From MGBC114844 sp910585855 (GTDB taxonomy: Bacteria > Bacillota > Clostridia > Lachnospirales > Lachnospiraceae), in assembly GCA_965646165.1 (NCBI GenBank), contig CBFFYP010000120.1, positions 1-7,698 on the forward strand: a stretch of 7,698 bases of DNA, written 5' to 3'. This document shows, one piece after another, positions 6,980 to 7,698 of this stretch (position 1 is its first letter; every line of letters begins with the position of its first letter). The position numbers were made by a program, and so were the translations under genes. The notes under the pieces were generated by a model. That model searched no databases. It saw nothing but the letters and a program-made list of their open reading frames with translations, and was not told the origin of the DNA.

Positions 6980-7207
6980 TCAAGATTTTTTTATTACAGT
7001 TTGTTCTGTGTTTTTCTTGTAGGTCATTATATCTGTTGGTACACAATCTAAAATATTACAAAGTCGATCAAGTGTTATAGTGTTTACAGGGAGGTCATGT
7101 TTCAGACGATGAAGTAGACTGTCAGATAAATGATGGTGTTTGGTTAGGCTGTACCAAGTTTCTCCTTTTTCTTTTGCTGTGAGCCAGAAATTTTCATAAG
7201 TAATCAT
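6980..7207 (-). CDS. Small helix-turn-helix transcriptional regulator (Xre/Cro type)
   Basis: The 75-residue product consists almost entirely of a Cro/C1-type DNA-binding domain. The pattern FWLTAKEKGETWYSLTKH (7-24), then LSDSLLHRLKHD (27-38) as the probable recognition region, then ITLDRLCNILDCVPTDIM (44-61), matches the five-helix layout of small Xre-family proteins, ending in the typical LCNIL..C...DI segment. It lacks a ligand-binding or dimerisation domain. On the minus strand AAGGAAA sits just upstream of the ATG at 7207. A palindrome at 7240-7252 in its upstream region is a candidate operator and would suggest autoregulation. The gene converges on the J-domain gene. Its targets cannot be determined from this window. 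Confidence 0.88.
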   Translation of the reverse strand: MITYENFWLTAKEKGETWYSLTKHHHLSDSLLHRLKHDLPVNTITLDRLCNILDCVPTDIMTYKKNTEQTVIKKS

Positions 7208-7239
7208 TTGAATTTTCCTTTCTATATATGATGTTTTGG

Positions 7240-7252
7240 AGATGTAACATCT
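7240..7252. promoter_or_regulatory. Candidate operator upstream of the small regulator
   Basis: AGATGT-A-ACATCT is a perfect palindrome with a single central base, 33 bases upstream of the regulator start. A related half, AGATGTTAC, recurs at 7303-7311. The minus strand has TTGCTT (7285-7280) and TATAGT (7264-7259), but their spacing of 15 is short, so the promoter is only tentative. If it is correct, the palindrome lies close to the transcription start, as expected for self-repression. Binding by the adjacent protein is inference. Confidence 0.45.
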
Positions 7253-7374
7253 CTTCTAACTATAGAATATAGAAAATGAAAGCAATATCTTATATAAAAA
7301 GAAGATGTTACGGAAAGTAGCTTTTTAGAATTTTCAAGCGGAAATTCGCTGGTGGTGTATGATTTTTATAAGAG

Positions 7375-7698
7375 GGAGGACGCCAGATTTGAAAACGGTG
7401 GGCAGCCTGCTGTTCCGGTTTCCAAAAAGCAAGAAGTTCTAAGACTTCTGCCTTTTTCTTCATCCAACCAGACAGACCGGGGCGCAATTCGCCCTCATTT
7501 TAACCGAAACGTAATTGGTGTAAGGAAAGATATTACCAGCCATAAGATAGCCTCTTTCCTATCATCCGGGCTAAACACGCCCCTTTTTTTTCACACCCTG
7601 CATGGAAGCAGGATGTGAAAAAAATCTTAGGTTTTCGAGCAGAAGTCTAAGAACTTCTAACTTTTTTCCAAAGTCACTGCAGTCTGCCCACCGTTTTC
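7375..7698 (+). repeat. Long structured palindromic repeat, copy B (cut by window end)
   Basis: This is the second copy of the long palindrome, inverted relative to copy A. It opens with GGAGGACGCC (7375-7384). The outer stem pairs 7391-7405 with 7684-7698 perfectly and reaches the last base, so the element runs beyond the window. A second stem pairs 7432-7450 with 7640-7658 (one mismatch) and extends through AAAAAG/CTTTTT. The interior holds a GGGCG-CAATT-CGCCC hairpin (7480-7494), a GGGC-TAAACAC-GCCC hairpin (7568-7582) followed by nine T residues, and a hairpin from the T-run through CACACCCTGC-ATGGAA-GCAGGATGTG to an A-run ending about 7624. An open frame across it (7352-7618) has no convincing start and mirrors one in copy A, so I treat both as spurious. 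Confidence 0.8.

Noticed and set aside
1..7698. CRISPR array, tRNA or rRNA genes.
   Set aside because: No regularly spaced direct repeats, cloverleaf sequence or rRNA-like conserved stretch was seen.

Overview
The window looks like a chromosomal segment of a low-GC, Gram-positive anaerobe of the Clostridia, most likely Lachnospiraceae-like. This is inferred from the AT-rich coding sequence, consensus sigma-A promoters, strong AGGAGG-type ribosome sites, a T-box leader on an aminoacyl-tRNA synthetase gene and the character of the proteins. I cannot name a species.

Layout, left to right. Bases 1-337 hold a long imperfect palindrome (copy A, read on the minus strand). Next comes a textbook promoter (454-482) and a leucine T-box leader (about 489-866) ending in an intrinsic terminator, then leuS (916-3339). 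A compact structured repeat (E1, 3372-3519) sits just after leuS. A second promoter (3606-3634) drives a probable three-gene operon: a MATE-family exporter (3692-5059), a HAD-family phosphatase (5107-5805) and a 78-residue protein of unknown function whose start overlaps the HAD stop (5802-6038). A shorter relative of E1 (E2, 6061-6140) follows that operon. A third promoter (6238-6266) precedes a coiled-coil protein with a C-terminal J-domain (6329-6841). This gene converges on a small helix-turn-helix regulator (6980-7207, minus strand), with two hairpins between them. The window ends inside copy B of the long palindrome (7375-7698, plus strand), which is in inverted orientation to copy A.

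How the genes relate: leuS is a housekeeping gene controlled by uncharged leucyl-tRNA. The MATE/HAD/78-residue operon looks like a transport plus small-molecule phosphatase unit, but the substrates cannot be read from sequence. The J-protein and the small regulator are separate, convergent units.

The most unusual content is not protein coding. Copies A and B keep the same fold while their stems differ in sequence: five positions of one helix show paired, compensatory substitutions, and a second hairpin shows another. E1 and E2 share a nearly invariant 30-base core. E1, E2 and B all begin with the same decamer, GGAGGACGCC, or a one-base variant. Together they suggest a family of structured intergenic repeats, either RNA elements or non-autonomous mobile elements, that I do not recognise.
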